Shown here: piece after piece, positions 1 through 12,866 of the stretch
Position numbering within the stretch: position 1 is the first letter of the stretch
Layout: the number at the start of each line of letters is the position of its first letter
Assembly (NCBI GenBank): GCA_028583415.1
Contig: CM053276.1
Location: forward strand, 12,607,774 to 12,671,773
Direction of reading: 5' to 3'
DNA length: 64,000 nt
Origin: Protea cynaroides
Lineage: Eukaryota > Streptophyta > Magnoliopsida > Proteales > Proteaceae
Made by a program: the position numbers and the translations under genes
Notes under the pieces: generated by a model
The model's input: the letters and a program-made list of their open reading frames with translations, nothing else
Told to the model about the DNA's origin: nothing
Databases searched by the model: none

Positions 1-271
1 TGGCTCATGTATCTTTGGAAACTACTTTCTTGAGTTCCATGTCACCAGCACTTCAGTTTTTTTTTTTTTGGTTGGGGGGGTGGGTACTAAATTTGCTTGC
101 AGTGAGACTATTGGCAGTGGTATTATATTTTGATTTCTGGAAGGCTGAAAGCATTCTCTATTACTTCTAGTTGGGCTATTGATTTCTGTGAATATAAGAG
201 GCTCACAAGTCAAAGGGAAATGGGTATTGTGACAAGGGTGCTTGTTGGCGAGAGTTCATAGAGTTCTGTAG

Positions 272-2242
272 ATTATGCCCCCAAGGAAAATATGTGTGCA
301 ACTGATGATGATTGTCCATGGGGGATAACATGCAGTTGAATCTTGAATTCACAAGTCCTCTTTATAGTTGTTCCTTACTGTTTATATAATATTTATAATT
401 CATGAGAAACCAAATATTTTATACGTTTATTATTCTATCACTAAAATGCATTTTGTTTCTGCTCTTGTGAAACAAAATTAGGAACCAGACCCCAACTCAA
501 CAAATTAGGAACCAGCCCCACCGTAGGATCAGTTCGCATGAACAGTAAATCATGAACAGTAATAAAACCAGAAAGAAAGGAAGAAAAACTGAGAAAACAA
601 AAGGGAAGGGATGTGACCTTTGGCGTCCCACCTTAGGCCTTGGTAGTCTCACTTCCGGAGGTCTTTCTCACTCAAACTGTTTCTCACAGCCATTGGCATA
701 AAACCAGAATTTCATGCATCTTTCAAATCTTGTCTAAAGAACAAAGTTCCATTACAAAGCAATATATAGGGGATAGAAACTCCTAGACTTAGCAACTAAA
801 AAAATAGAAACTTCCTATGGCATCCTTGCTAGAAATAAAAACTCAAAAATAGAAACTCTCAAAAAATCTTCTAACTAATGGCTAAACGAAGATTTGCCAA
901 AACTGAAAATAGAAACTAATAATGATAGAAAGTAAGAAAAAGGAAAGTTTCCTAAACATAAGTTTCTAAAACTGAAAATACAAGGTAACTTGCTTGGTCT
1001 ACACTTCAATGAAATTAGAAAGTGCTAAAATAGAAGGCTGGCCAAAGATTCTCAAAGCATCTTTTCAAAACAGCCTCTAAAACCTTTTGGTACTGTTCAT
1101 GTGAACAGTACCACGTGAACAATGTTGGCTGGCTGGTTTTGACCCTTTGTTCCCATTGGCATGGATTGTTGTTGATGGCAAAGGGGTTAAGACATCTCAA
1201 ATTAACAAGCCCTCTTTGTTATAGGATCTTAATTCAGTCCAACCCAAAATTCTGCTGAGAAAAATAATAGAAAAAAATTCTTATCTGGGAATCCGACCAT
1301 TAGAAATTGATGAAATTTGGGTTGAATGACCTTTATGATAGTTATGAATACCCCTCCAAAGTTGAAGATGATCGGAACAAAATTGAAGAAGATATGATGC
1401 CCCAAAGCTGGCTGTACCTGGTAGCGCCTGATTCTAGACAGTGTTCTGGAGTTTTTGTGATCTGGTTTCAATTCAGCCACAGAACTTGAAGGAGCTTGTG
1501 GGAACAGTGTTGCCAGCCAAGGTATAGTAGACCTAGATTCAAGGAAGAACAGAAATTGCAAGGAAAGAGAAAAGAACAAGAGGTTGAGTCTCACAACCAG
1601 GTGAGGCTCAACCAGAAATTAATTGATTCTCAATTTTTCTGGAAAAGCTCTATTGCCGTCAGTTACTTCTATTCATATTTATAGATTGAAACCTTACCGT
1701 TAAGATACGAAAGAACTAAATCTAGTAAAACCAACCTTCCTCTATAATTTAGGAAGGCTCTAAAACAATAAAATTGGAAAGTCCTAAATCTGAAAATAGG
1801 AAAGTAAATACTTGGTCTCCAAGTAATTGAAACCTACTAACAATCTATCCTAAATATTAGGAAACCAACTAAACAATGAAATTAGGAAACTAACTTTAGG
1901 AAAGAAATAACAAAAGAGTGAACAAATATTTAAAAAAAAAATCTGCTGGTACTATTCACGTGAACAGTGCCACATGAACAGTGTTGACCATGTGGGCTGG
2001 TTGCCTTCTTGGACTGCATCAGTTGTTGGCTGAACAATTCTACATCATTATGCCCCCAAGGAAAATAGGTGTGCAATTGATGATGATTATTCATGGGGAT
2101 AACATACAGTTAAATCTAGAATTCAGAAGTCCTCTTTATAATTGTTCCTGGGTATATAATATTTGTAAATCATGAGAAACCAAATATCTTACATGTTTAT
2201 TGTTCTATCATTAAAAGTGCATTTTGTTTTTGCTCTTATGAA
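272..2242. repeat. Split ~200-bp direct duplication
   Basis: Bases 272-472 and 2047-2242 are direct repeats of each other, both beginning ATTATGCCCCCAAGG and both ending near TTTTGTTT(C/T)TGCTCTT. They differ by scattered substitutions, so the duplication is not recent. The 1.57 kb between them is LTR-like repeat. The pair lies upstream of the first ERGIC3 exon visible here and so is probably intronic to that gene. The flanking duplication is far longer than a transposase target site and more likely arose by unequal exchange or repair around the insertion. Confidence 0.7.
473..2046 (-). mobile_element. LTR-like dispersed repeat, minus orientation
   Basis: This stretch is non-coding. From about 1170 to 1900 it aligns by eye, with much divergence, to 63170-64000 at the other end of the window: a shared CCCTCTTTG..AGGATCT segment, a TTGAAGATGATC segment, GGTTGAGTCTCACA, and a string of 'aaataggaaact' units. 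Both copies have a TATA-like box on the minus strand (TATAAATA near 1678). This suggests the promoter-bearing LTR of a retrotransposon lying on the minus strand. GAACAGT.CCACRTGAACA-type motifs occur near 1095 and 1960 and form a smaller direct repeat. Exact ends were not found. Confidence 0.45.
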
Positions 2243-2574
2243 CTGTTATGTATTTTTAGCTGCAAGGTATTGTACTACTTTAGTGGCCAATCATGTTCCT
2301 CTTTCAGTTTCATCATTCAGTTCTAAGTTCTATTTAACTGATCCTTGTTTATTTGATTTATTCCACATATGAGGGGTCTTATTGTTTTAAATCTTTTTTT
2401 ATCCTTTCTGGTTTTACTTATTTTTTCTCATACCTTCTTTTATCTTGAGCTGTTTATGTTTGCCTTAAACGTTCCAAGGAGAAATTCACATAGACAAAGC
2501 TTAGACCTGGGGTGGAGGAACATATAATGATGCTTTACTCTGTTTTTTGTCTTAATTTTGTATTCCTTTTGCAG

Positions 2575-5500
2575 TCAGATGATGATTGCTGTAACTCATG
2601 TGAAGAAGTCCGTGATGCATATCAAAAGAAGGGTTGGGGCATGTCAAATCCGGATTTGATTGACCAGGTCTGTGGGTATGGAACATATTATTCTGTTTGT
2701 TTTGCCTTGTTCAAAATTTTACTTTGTGCTTCTACACAGGTCAGTGACTTTGCCAAACAAAGTATTGCTTGTAGTACCAAATATCTTTTTTTTTTGTCTT
2801 CTCATAATGCTAGGGATTGAAATAACTCAGCTAAATATACTATCAAGGATATTATGTACTCATTCATGCATGAAACACCTAGAAATACGTGGGGATGAAG
2901 CAATAATGGCTTACATCATGAACATTATCTGCGTAACACTTTAAACACCTACAACAGCTTACATATGTGACAACATTGGGAATGGCTAAAAACGCAGTTG
3001 AGAATCAATTTATAGAGCTTCTCTTTTTCTTTTTCTTTTTCTTTTTTTTTTTTTTTTTTTTTTTTTGGGGGGGAGGGGCTTTGGGGTGTTTTGGGGCCGG
3101 GGGGGAGTTGGTTAGAACTGATATAGCACAAGTAAGCGCTTGTGATTTTACCTTTTCTTTTTCCCCATTCAAACAGATACATCATCTGCTCATATATATG
3201 TCCTTTAATTCCCTGTAAATTTTTGCAAAGTAAATTATTTTGAAGGGGAAACATGTGAATTGACCCATTGTTACAGCATTTTGGCAATGTTTAGCTGGCT
3301 AAATCTAATGGAAGTTATTGAAAGAGCCGCGTGAATAGGTGGAAGGCATGACCTTTATTAATTTGCAGTGAAGAGCAGTAGTTAGGGAATATTGGAAGAA
3401 ATTAAGGCTCTATCTGATTAGATGTAATATGTTGTATAGTTATGTAAAATATGTTAAGCAGCAAGACTAATGCAAAACAGAAAAATAGCAATATCTTAGT
3501 AGTTGAAAATTTTAGTAAAGCATTTCCTTTTCCATAGCTTTCCCAAAATCTTTGTTATTTAGTTGAAAATTTTTTGTTACCAGCTTACCATACTCGCTTT
3601 TTTTTTTTTGCTAATGGTCAGCAAAATGAATTAATATAAAATAAAAAGAGTACAGAGAAGACCATTAGGGGTAGTAATAACTCCAACTTCGGCATTGCCA
3701 TCAGCGGAGCCCTACCCTTAGGTCATGAGATTTACAAAGATTAGTTTCTTAAGTTAGTTACACAATCATTGTTGATATCCGCTGGAAATTTTTCATTTGG
3801 TTTTGTTCAACTTTACATTACTTTACAACACTTCGAATTCAATCAGACGGAGCATTTATGTAATGTGGAAGCTAGATTGAATTCTTGATAAGTTACATGA
3901 ATGTAAATGTTCATCCTTTATCATTAAACTTACATGCTACAGGCACTGCTCATAGAACATGTGATGATTTGATGACAGGGGTGTTTGTTTACCATATTTG
4001 ATCCTATGTGAAGGTACCTATGGCCTGATGTGCTAAGATAATTTTCTGTAGCTTGTGAATCTCTGAAGAAATGTGACAGATCTGAATAGCTTTGTTCTAT
4101 ATATATCCAGGACCTTTTATTTTCTTAAATATAGTCATGCTAGGACACCATTGCTTCATTGATGAAACTTTCTGTTACTCCTTATTCTTGAAACACAACT
4201 TTTATCTTGCACCCAGACATGAATCTCAATTATTTGTGTAGCACTCCTAATGTGTATGTGTCCAGTCTTACAAAGTCAACATGTCAAAAAATTGTGGATC
4301 ATTTTTGGGTATCACGTCATGTGCCAGAGTCCTGAATATATATTTTGTCTTCATGTATTTGCTAGCTTTTAAGCTTTTCAGTGTATTTGCTTGTGTAAAA
4401 GATAGATCATGCTCATCTCTGTTGGTATAAATGTGGAATTCAGGATTCTGTTCTGTTACTGCTGAATATAATTTTTTTTGTTAAGAATTCCGTTTTATCA
4501 TATATTATATTTGATTTTCATCTTTGACATTTTAGTGTAAAAGAGAAGGTTTCATGCAAAGGATTAAAGAGGAAGAAGGTGAAGGATGTAATATTTATGG
4601 ATTCTTGGAAGTTAACAAGGTGGCTGGGAATTTTCACTTTGCTCCTGGGAAGAGCTTTCAGCAATCAAATGTTCACGTACATGATTTGCTGCCATTCCAG
4701 AAAGAAAATTTTAATGTAGGGAAAACTTCAGACATGTAATTTTAGCAATTGAAGAAATGAGTCTAATATTTATTGCTAACAATATTTATTGTGGTGAATG
4801 GTGGGGTTATATATACCCAATCTCTTTTCATTTTCCAATTTAAAAAAAAAGACCTCAGCTATTTATCTCCATGGTACAGATAAGTCACAGAATCAATAGA
4901 TTATCTTTCGGAGAATATTTCCCAGGTGTTATCAATCCTCTTGATGGGTAATTGACAGTTCCTCATCATACTTGGCCATTCAATAAACTGAAATACTCTT
5001 AACTGTTTCTTAAAATATCATTTGTAAGATCATCTGAACATTGGCACTCTTTTTTCTTTCTGTTCTTCCTTTTTGTTCGGAAGAAATTTTTTTTAGTTTT
5101 TTGATATCCATCTCGAACTTACAGGGTGCAGTGGATGCAAGAAACACCAAGTGGGATGTATCAGTATTTCCTTAAGGTATGTCTTCTTGTTGTCACTGGA
5201 TTTGTGTCCCACTATTTAGATCAAATATTCATCCATCTATTGATGACATTGCCTCATATGGGTGATTTGCTTGAGAGATTTACATTGCAGGTAGTCATTT
5301 ATAAACCAGTCAACTGGCTAAATTAGTTGATGACATTACAAAGACGTACTTGCATTTACATAAGCATTGAAATTATTTTTAGTTATGCTGTCCACATTAA
5401 GATTGGATTGATAAATCCCGGCCATTGGCTATAAATCTATTTCTGCTTTGAAGAGGGAGGGCTTCCCGAATGGCCAGGTTTAACACAAGGGAATAACCAA

Positions 5501-8500
5501 TGATGATAAGCAACATATCCAAATATTAAGCCAATCCAACGGTTAGGTTAGGAGTTATGAAGAACTCCTAGTACTGCTGTTAATGAACACAAGCAAGTGT
5601 TTTGTTTACACTAACTGAAAAGTCATTAGGTATCAAAAAATAAAAAAAAGTTCAAAGATATGAGGTGTCAATTACAAATCAACAAGTGACATGTCATCAC
5701 AAGAGAATTGGATAATAACATATCAAAGTCTGAATATGATCCAATGGTGGATATGAGATATTAAGAAATCCTAATAACGTTAGAACTCCTTAAACCAATA
5801 ACTGCACAACAGCAACCAATTAAATTAGCATCAGTTTCAGACTGAGGATAAGATGCACAATTGCAATCAGATTAGCAAGGAATAAACCTAGGACAGCTGG
5901 TATAAAATGGTAACCAGATTTCGATGGAAACTAGGTAACAGGATCAGATTGGTAATTAATATGATAAACCATTAGCCAATCATAAAATAAAATTAAGGGA
6001 AATTTTTATAGACCTCCCCTGTGTAATGCCCGAATGACAATAAAGTTCCCTCTTGATTAAAAAATAGAATGACCTCTCCTGAAACAGATGACGTTAGAGA
6101 TTACCGTTAAGTCAATGAGAAAGGACTGTTACACCCCTAAACCATTTCACTTAAATTATCCTCTTCTATTCCACTTACGAATTCATTTCCATCTTCTTTC
6201 CATTCTCTGTAATTCTATTTTCATCTTCCCTCCTCTTTACTCTGCAATCTCATCTACATCTCTTCGCCAGTGACCTTCAACCTGCAACCTCATGTCCAGC
6301 TCTCCGCCAGCTACAGCAACCCCATCTTCAGATCTCCGCCGGTGACCTGATACCCCCACCCTTGCCTTCCATCTCACCACCCTTCTCTGCAACCCATAAC
6401 TCCCAATCGCCAACCCTTTGAAACCATGTGCACATTGAAACCCCTAACCCCCAACACTCTGCCCCTGTAAACACATCAATCTGTCTCGATCTTTTCTACC
6501 ACTAGGGGCTTCCCATTAAAGCCACCCTTAATGTAAATACTCTCGAAGCTCTCATTAGCATGAGTCTCAACGGAGGTAGAATGGTGTGAACATCAGAGGC
6601 AACACTTGAGATATAGAAGTGGTCGTACCTCTACAGGGGCTACAACAACTGGAGAAAACCCTGGATTGGCCCCAATTGGAATTGCGGCAATGGAAAGGTC
6701 TATGATTAGGAGTAGCTAGCCGTTTAAACCCGAAAAGACGAGGAGAAGATAGATGGAATTGGCGGTTTTTGACCAGTTAAGATCACAAAGTAAAAAAAAG
6801 TATCAACAAAATGGCGATGAGTCGATGACACCTCGGGGTTCTGATGAACGCCAAACTTCTGCAGCTAATTAGGATTCTACAACAGGTTGTTTCATGGTGG
6901 ATATTCCGATGGAACCACTCATATTCATACCATGATAAAAATCGGAATTAAGGGCAAACAGGTGTAAGTATTCCTTACTTGAGACTTCTGTGATGAATAT
7001 TTCTATGTAAATATGTATATTCACAACTCTGTTTATCTTGAAAATTTAAAAAAAAACTCTTCAAGCTATATGGAAAACAAAAATAATAATTGATCAGAAA
7101 CAATTGAAATTGGTAGATAAAACAAAGATTAAAAAGACTCAATATTGCCTTTACTTACAGAAAGAAGCAGTTAACCTGATCAATGAGAGGAAGGGTGTCT
7201 GAAAAAGTTACAGAAAAAAAGAATCTTGCCGCACGGAGAGCTCCGATATTTATAGGCTCGAAATTGAAAGTTTGACGAAGAGGGTAAGGTTTTTTTTTTC
7301 CTTGGGGGTAAGTAAAAAGGGTAAACTTACAACTTCACACCAAGTTAAGGGCAATTTTGTCATTTAAAAATTTTCAACAGTACACGTCATACTGTAACGG
7401 AGCCTAACTAACGAAGTGGGGTTAAGTGTTATAACTACTAAATTACAAGGGATGCCTATTGGATTGACTTTAGATGGTGGGTGCGCATGTCATTTGAGCA
7501 TTACACGGGGGAGGTCTATAAAGATCTCTTAAAATTAATTAGTTCAACTTGATAACAGCAGCAGAATAATAGGAGAAACAGAATTGAATCAATGAAGGAA
7601 ACATAGCCGTAGCATGTCATCAATGGAGATAATAGACCCAGATTTATAGGATAAATAAAGAAACGGATGTATTGATTTATATGATATCGACAACTGTTAA
7701 TAGGATAAATAATATGACAGATTTATAAGATATCGACAACTGTTAACGGAGATAATTAGCTTCATGTAACCAACACACAAAACCAGAAACAGTGTGGATC
7801 TATGGAAGGTGGAACTAGATCTGAAATTAAATTGCAAAAACAGAAAACTTACTTGACAACTAATGAAGGGTAAGAAGAAGGATATGATTAATGGAATCAC
7901 CACCAATGGCCTTGACGGTTCCCACTGCCAGAGATTTCTCTTCTCAACTGACCTTCTCAGCAACTGTTTCCAGCAAACAAGCACAAAGCTTGTGTTTCAT
8001 TATTCTCAAATCTGTTTATGACTTGAAGCCTTACAATGCTATTAAATAGAAATAGAGAAGTCTTATCGATGAGGAATAGAAGTCTCCCTTGATGACTAAG
8101 AAACCTCATAGCAAAAGCTACTTACTAAAAGTAATTAAAATAATAATAATATCTTATTGCCGACTTTACTTCTCTAGCCTATGTTGAATTCATCAAGTGG
8201 TGGGGCTATCACCTTAACTAATTAATAAACTAATGGGCCTTTTATTGGGCCATTACGTGAATTTAAATAAATTCAACTTAAGCCCACTTAATATGTTGAC
8301 TTAAACAAAGCCCAAACCATATATAAACAAATAAAACAATAAGAGGTACATGGCTGTTTACTTGGTCGAATCATGGTTAGTTGGGTGGCTAGCTGCATCA
8401 TGCTGTTATAAGGTATGGGGGTAAGATTTCCCCAAATTTCAAAAACCATGGAGTCTCAAATCTGTTGTAGAGTCCTAGATTTGGAAGTCCATGATCTCCA

Positions 8501-11500
8501 ATTCTTCTCCATTCAAATATGTGAGATTGACGTGTACAAGGCCTAAGAGTGTCACAGGGCGACTTCCCCCTAAAAGCTTTGTGAATCCACTCCCATTCTC
8601 TTTCGAGCTAAGTATCCTTCACTGGAAGGGTCAACAACGATTGAGGATCTCTTCCCAGAGCCGGGATGAGAAGGGGCAGTCAAAGAATAGATGATGACAT
8701 GATGTATGTCTTGAGAAGCTGACCAACAAAAGCAACAGTTGGTTTGCACAACAGTTTGCCTCTGGAACAGGAACAATCAGGTAGGCATGGTCTCATCATA
8801 GCTCTCTAGGAAATGAAACTGTGGCGTGGGGATATGGCCTTAAAACCAGAGGATACCAAACCAAGGAACCCTGACTGACCAAAATCTGCTAGTCTTCCTT
8901 GCAGAGGAGAACTTCCCAGACAACCATGGAGCCATCTCACAAAATCATCAGTCTGAGGGACTTTTTGGCGGCGGAAGGGAAAGCAAACCAGGTTTGATGC
9001 AACCTTCATGAGGAAAGCCTCCTAGGATTCCACTGACACTGATAAGATGGAAGAGACCAGTGCTATTCTGTCTCGGCCAGAGTCTTTTCTAATCCTCTCC
9101 CTAAAGTATGTAATAGGATGCCATAGGGATGCCAATAATCCAACCATAGATAGTGGAGGAACCGTCATCAATGCTAGATTTGATTAAGTTGATAGCCAGG
9201 GATCTATACTCTAGGATCAACCTCCAGTCCCATGAGGAGCCCTTGTCACAGGAAGTCGTCCAAATGGACTCCTGTGGATCTGTCATATCGCCAGTCTACC
9301 CAATTTTTTTTTTCCTGTAGTTGCCACTTTCTATATCAATTTGATAATGTTAGCGTTAGCGATTTAGGGGGCCGTGGGTCCCACTGCCCCACTATCGGTG
9401 CTACATATGGTCTTGCTTCTATTAGTTATTTCCTTTTATTATTTGTTGTAATAGTGGATTTGTTTCCACAATAGTTTTTATATTGTTTCCTTATCGATTA
9501 GGATTCTTTTTCTTTTCTTTCTGATTTAGGAAAGTTTCCTAAATTTTTGTTGTCTCTATAATAACGTTGCTGATATATATAAAGGCTGTATGAGGAGGGC
9601 AGACTTACAGTCGACTCCTCCTTTCTAAGGATTTTTTCTCTTCCTCTCTTCTATTTCTTTCTTCTTCTTCTTATCTTCTTCTTCTTCTACTGTTGCTGGG
9701 TTTCTGGTCATTAATCTTCCGTTTTGAGAGTCGTCTAAGCCTTTCATTGTAGTGTGCAGCCACCACAACTCCCGCTGGTGCTTCACTGCTTCCGCTGTTT
9801 GTTTCCTTCATCTCTGTGATTCGGAGCAACCTTGTCCTTGGTTGATTCTTCTCCCTTTCTCTTCTATTTTCCCCTTGTATTTTTTCTGTTGGGTTTTGCT
9901 GTTGCACACTATTTCTGGTGGTGCGTTCTGCCCACCAGATTTGAATCAAGTTCCATCAGATCAGCCTCTTTCGATCTGATATTTGGTGGATTGTTCACAA
10001 ACCCTTTGGCTACCCTACCTGTACAACCTGGTTGCAGAAGCTTCCATGGATTGTTAGATAAACCCATAGAACCAACTCTGCCCTGTTTCTGTGATCGTTC
10101 CTAACTAGTCCAAGTTCAATCATCATCCTCCTGTTTAATCGAGTTTTATTCCCTTGGATCACTTCAGAATGTCTAGGCGGCCTTCAATCTGGGTTTTGAG
10201 GACTGTTTGAATCAGACTTGAAGAGCTGGAGTTGATTTCGTAAACAAGCTTCAACCGTGGCTGCTCACTGGTTAATGTTCTAACATTAGGTTGAAGATGA
10301 AGTACTTTGTCTGAAGTTACAGAGAACCCCTTCCAACTTAACATCAATTCTATTTCAGTCCCCTTCCTATTTTTTTCCTGAAATACCCTTTCACTTTATA
10401 TAAATTTCTGTTTTATCCTATTTTCTTCCTTTCTTCCAAGTTTAGCCCTGTCATTTTAATTTTAATTCCAGTTCAGTCCTAAGGGCCTGTTTGCCTTGCA
10501 TCAATAGGCATTAGGTCATTGATATCATGTAACAGTTTACAATAAAAGCAAAACAGTAACACAGAAACCGTAACAGAGAAAGAGAAAGAAGAAAAGACGG
10601 AGGTCCTTCTTAACTTCTTGATGTTGTTGAAGAATTTCTTTCTTCGGCAATTCGTAAAGACTGAACATGATCAACCCACGGCTTTTAATTTCCTTGGTTT
10701 CCCGCCGATGATCGGCCAATATGTCTTTGATGTGTTGTATTTGTCGACTGAGATCAAGCAAAATGTCAAGAACCAACACATGATCCATATTTGCTACCAA
10801 GTTCGGCTCTGATACCAATTGATGCTGGATCTGGGTTATGAAACCCTAATTGATCCACTAGTAGGCCCACCCAAATAATAATAAACTCAAACATTAAAAT
10901 ACGTGGAAGATTTGGTAAATAATCAGAACTTTATAATAACTTGAAGAACCAAACAGACCTTAGGGTGAAACTAAAACAATTCTTAACCAATAGGGTGAAT
11001 ATGGAAATAAGGTTATGAAGAAGGGTTAAGTAAAGAAGTAATAAAAATCAAAGGGTTTTCTGTGATTTTCCAGAATAGGACTTCTTCCTCAAGCTCACGA
11101 CTGACACAGGGAAATGATGATCAGATTTAGGGGAAATCGAGAGAACTCTTTCAATAGGCCACAGTTTGGTCTGAAACTTCAGGGGGTGATTCCTATCTCA
11201 TAGAGCTACCAAGCCCCAGTAGTAATTCCTTAGTTCAGAAGCCCAAAATCAATCCAGAGATGTCTGCAACTCACCTAGGTGGTAAAATAGGGACAGATTT
11301 GAAACTGTTACTATAACTCCTAGTTCCAGCAACGTTGAGGGCTCAGAGTTTGACCTTGAGTTTGCTTAAGGACTAGAAAGATAACCACCAAATTTGAAGT
11401 GGGAACCTGGGATGGGAGAGATCGATGAGATTTGTTGGGGCTGTAGTTATCGCCCAGAACAGAGCAGGTTAAGAAAAAAGTAGTAGGAAGGAGGAGGAAG

Positions 11501-12819
11501 AAGAAGGGGGAACAAACCAAAGAGGTTGGTCGGTTCTAATCGCAGAGAGAGAGAGAGAGAGAGAGAGAGAAGCACACTTCACTTCTGCCCGTAGGCCATC
11601 AAAATTGAATATCAATTCCTTCTTTTCTTTCTTCAAATCTTCTCTCATTGAATGGTTCGGTTACATATATTTAAAGGAAAAGAGATATAGAACTTAACTA
11701 AAATAAAAATGACTGAAATGGAAATTCTAATCTTAGATATCCTAATAACTTACTAAACCTATGGTTACCTAATAAGACAAGAAGACAACTAATTTAAATA
11801 CTTAAAAAATCCTACCTAAAGGTTTCATCTAAATTCCCAAAAAGAAAAGATTACAATTATCCCAATCAAATCTTAGAAAGATTCCAATCCATGCCCATCT
11901 TAGCTTGTGGGCCCCATGCTGCATCATTAGGCGGCTTTAAATTTGGGTTTTGAGGATTGTTTGAATCATACTTGAAGAGCTGGAGTTGATTTCGTAAACA
12001 AGCTTCTACCGTGGCTACTCACTGGTTAATGTTCTGACGTTAGGTTGAAGATGAAGTACTTTGTCTGAAATTGCAGAGAACCCCCTCCAACTTAACATTA
12101 ATTTTATTTCAATCCCCTTCCTATTATTCTTTCTTGAAATACCCTTTCACTTTATATAAAATTCTGTTTTATCCTATTTTACTCCCTTCTTCCAAATTTA
12201 GCCCTGTCACTTTAATTTTAATTCCAGTTTAATCATAAGGGCCTGTTTGCCTTGCATCAATAGGCATTAGGTCATTCTGAATTTCATTTTTATTACAGTT
12301 TTGTCATTGCACTTCATATTTTGATCTTATATTATTTGGGTGGGCCCTTTAGCGGATCCAATAAGGTTTACCCTATATATCACCACTTTGCCATTAAGTG
12401 TCTATTTGTTTGCCTCAACGGAGATTACAGTTCTGATTATTTACAATCTTACCATTCATTCCTTATTAATTTCCCATGACCCCTTAAATAGTGTGGTTAG
12501 TTATCAAATTGCCACTAGCTCTTGTCTGTAACATATTTGGAGTATTACTTTGCTTGGGTGGTCCCATAAGCCTGGTCAGAATTTATAAACTTGCCATTGG
12601 CCTTGTGTTTTGCAATTTTATTGCTTTAGAGTGCCCCAAATAACATCAGTTTGGAATTGCCATGGTATGATGGTTGTTATTGCTATACTTGCTTCTCTGG
12701 ATTTTATTTGCTACCAGGACGGGGTGCTTGAAGATTATTGGGCTCTTATTTGTGGGTGTTCTTGTTGGGTGTTCCCCTCCGTTATTTGTCCATGTGAAAT
12801 GCTCCACATGATGGGGGGG

Positions 12820-12866
<47 letters not shown>

